A DNA stretch of 6,227 nucleotides, taken from the NCBI GenBank assembly GCA_009838595.1, contig VXRI01000010.1, positions 1 through 6,227 of the forward strand. Reading direction: 5' to 3'. The first letter of the stretch is position 1; the number at the start of each line of letters is the position of its first letter. Below the pieces are notes generated by a model. The model worked only from the letters and a program-made list of their open reading frames with translations, searched no databases and had not been told where the DNA came from. This DNA comes from Chloroflexota bacterium (GTDB lineage Bacteria; Chloroflexota; Dehalococcoidia; Lucifugimonadales; JADFKI01). Positions 5,359 through 6,227 of this stretch are shown here, piece by piece. Made by a program: the position numbers and the translations under genes.

Positions 5359-6227
5359 ATATCGGCTGCAAGTGCTTGGCGAAAAACTCGTTTGTTATTG
5401 CTGTGTGCTTGTAGCGTCCTGCTTCGTGGCCATGCCCGTCGTAGGCGTACAGCCGCTTGTCGGAACTGGCTATGGCGTTGTGCAGCGCATAGCCGGTTTC
5501 AGGCGGGCATACATTGTCCTGCAAACCGATGTTCATGATAATCGGACACTGTATCCTGTCGGCGAAGCTGATGCCGTCGAAATAGGCGAGCGTGCGTTCC
5601 ACATCGTCGCGGCTGTCGGGATGCATTTGCAGGTAGTCGTTGATTTCCTGATACGGGTATGAGCTGGTAAGCGCGATCGCGTCCATGTAGCCACACAGGT
5701 AAGGCGCACCTGCGGATGCGACCTTGATTTCGGGGCGCATCGCGGCGGTCGTGATGGTCAACCCGCCGCCCTGACTGCTCCCCGTAACGCCAATGCGATC
5801 AGGGTCAACTTCGTCTCGTGTCAGCAGGTAGTCGATGGTGCGCCACGCATCCACGTAGAAGCCCCTATACGAGTATGTATTGCGGTCGATGATGTTGTGC
5901 GTCAGCAGGTTCGGGTAGCCGGGGTTGAACTGCGCGTTGCTGCGGAGCTTGCCGCGCGGCGCCGCCGTAACCGCAGCGTATCCGAGACGCGCCCATTCCT
6001 TCGGTATCGCCGGGTCGCTCTGGTAGCCGGGCATGAACACAACGGCGGGCAGTGGGCCCTGCCTGTCTCTCGGCACGCAGTACCACGCGGCGACCCGCAC
6101 GCCGTCGAGGCTGTCGTAGGAAATCTCGAATGTCTCCAGTTCGTCCGAGCTGCGCAGGGGAAGAGACACCGTCTCTGGGTTGAGCGGTATATTCGCCGCC
6201 TCGTCCAGAACATTGACGCAAAATTCG
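5357..6227 (-). CDS. Acetylxylan-esterase-family alpha/beta hydrolase, N-terminus cut by the window edge
   Basis: The frame is open from the right edge (codon 6224-6226) to TAA at 5357-5359, 289 visible residues, so the true start lies outside. A GTG at 6167-6169 could be taken as a start, but the frame upstream encodes VLDEAANIPLNPE, which fits the ExxxIPLxP opening of the family, so it is internal. Numbering from that GTG: oxyanion/strand region VVFMPGYQSD (43-52), nucleophile elbow GSSQGG with S132 (codon 5774-5776), APRGKLRS (70-77), acid D218 (5516-5518) in GLQDNVCPPET, and H248 (5426-5428) in GHGHE. The triad is complete and the motifs match acetylxylan esterase / cephalosporin-C deacetylase (AXE1 family), which remove O-acetyl groups from sugars. 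The natural ester is unknown. About 15 to 30 N-terminal residues are probably missing; a signal peptide cannot be judged. Confidence 0.92.
   Translation of the reverse strand, partial: EFCVNVLDEAANIPLNPETVSLPLRSSDELETFEISYDSLDGVRVAAWYCVPRDRQGPLPAVVFMPGYQSDPAIPKEWARLGYAAVTAAPRGKLRSNAQFNPGYPNLLTHNIIDRNTYSYRGFYVDAWRTIDYLLTRDEVDPDRIGVTGSSQGGGLTITTAAMRPEIKVASAGAPYLCGYMDAIALTSSYPYQEINDYLQMHPDSRDDVERTLAYFDGISFADRIQCPIIMNIGLQDNVCPPETGYALHNAIASSDKRLYAYDGHGHEAGRYKHTAITNEFFAKHLQPI

Noticed and set aside
5207..5662. 151-codon plus-strand frame crossing the esterase gap
   Set aside because: It runs through the intergenic repeats and antisense to the esterase C-terminus, with no clear ribosome-binding site; hydrophobic stretches come from the opposite strand's codons.
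6167..6169. GTG as the start of the right-edge esterase
   Set aside because: The frame continues upstream to the edge and encodes residues that fit the family's N-terminal region, so the real start is outside the window.

Overview
This is a bacterial chromosomal or contig fragment with eight protein genes, all on the minus strand, packed with gaps of 30 to 136 bases. Reading in the direction of transcription (right to left) they are: an acetylxylan-esterase-family alpha/beta hydrolase cut by the right edge; a divergent paralogue of it that lacks the catalytic residues; a DUF6166 protein; an L-rhamnose mutarotase; a short-chain dehydrogenase/reductase (SDR); an adenosine/adenine-deaminase-like amidohydrolase; a DUF4365 protein with a PD-(D/E)xK-like nuclease core; and, overlapping it by 7 nt, a long uncharacterised gene that runs off the left edge. 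Neither edge gene has a complete reading frame here: the left one lacks its stop codon and the right one its start. I see no rRNA, tRNA, CRISPR array, transposase or convincing rho-independent terminator.

The sequence does not name the organism. Moderate-to-high GC in most genes, free-living sugar-ester/rhamnose/purine catabolic genes and small REP-like repeats in almost every gap suggest an environmental bacterium with a repeat-rich genome. A Chloroflexota (SAR202/Dehalococcoidia-like) or similar uncultivated lineage is my guess, at low confidence.

Right half (about 3447-6227): carbohydrate-related genes. The active esterase is followed by its apparently dead paralogue, then DUF6166 30 nt further on, then the mutarotase. 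Middle (1468-3327): the SDR and the deaminase-like gene, 72 nt apart. They could share a transcript with the mutarotase, but the 119-nt repeat-containing gap leaves that open. Left (1-1357): the DUF4365 gene and its translationally coupled partner, in DNA of lower GC by spot counts (25/60 at 1-60, 31/60 at 541-600, 30/60 at 1201-1260, against 36/60 at 2941-3000 and 39/60 at 4741-4800). This pair looks like a separately acquired two-gene module and is the best candidate for an undescribed system, possibly in DNA defence or DNA processing.

The gaps hold related repeat debris: a 39-bp repeat in opposite orientations at 3394-3432 and 5320-5358, a shorter relic of it over the ribosome-binding site of the DUF6166 gene, a degenerate ACTGAC-type inverted repeat at 3345-3451, and small hairpins of the type with a TGAAA-like loop at 5280-5297, 2508-2523 and loosely at 1398-1422.
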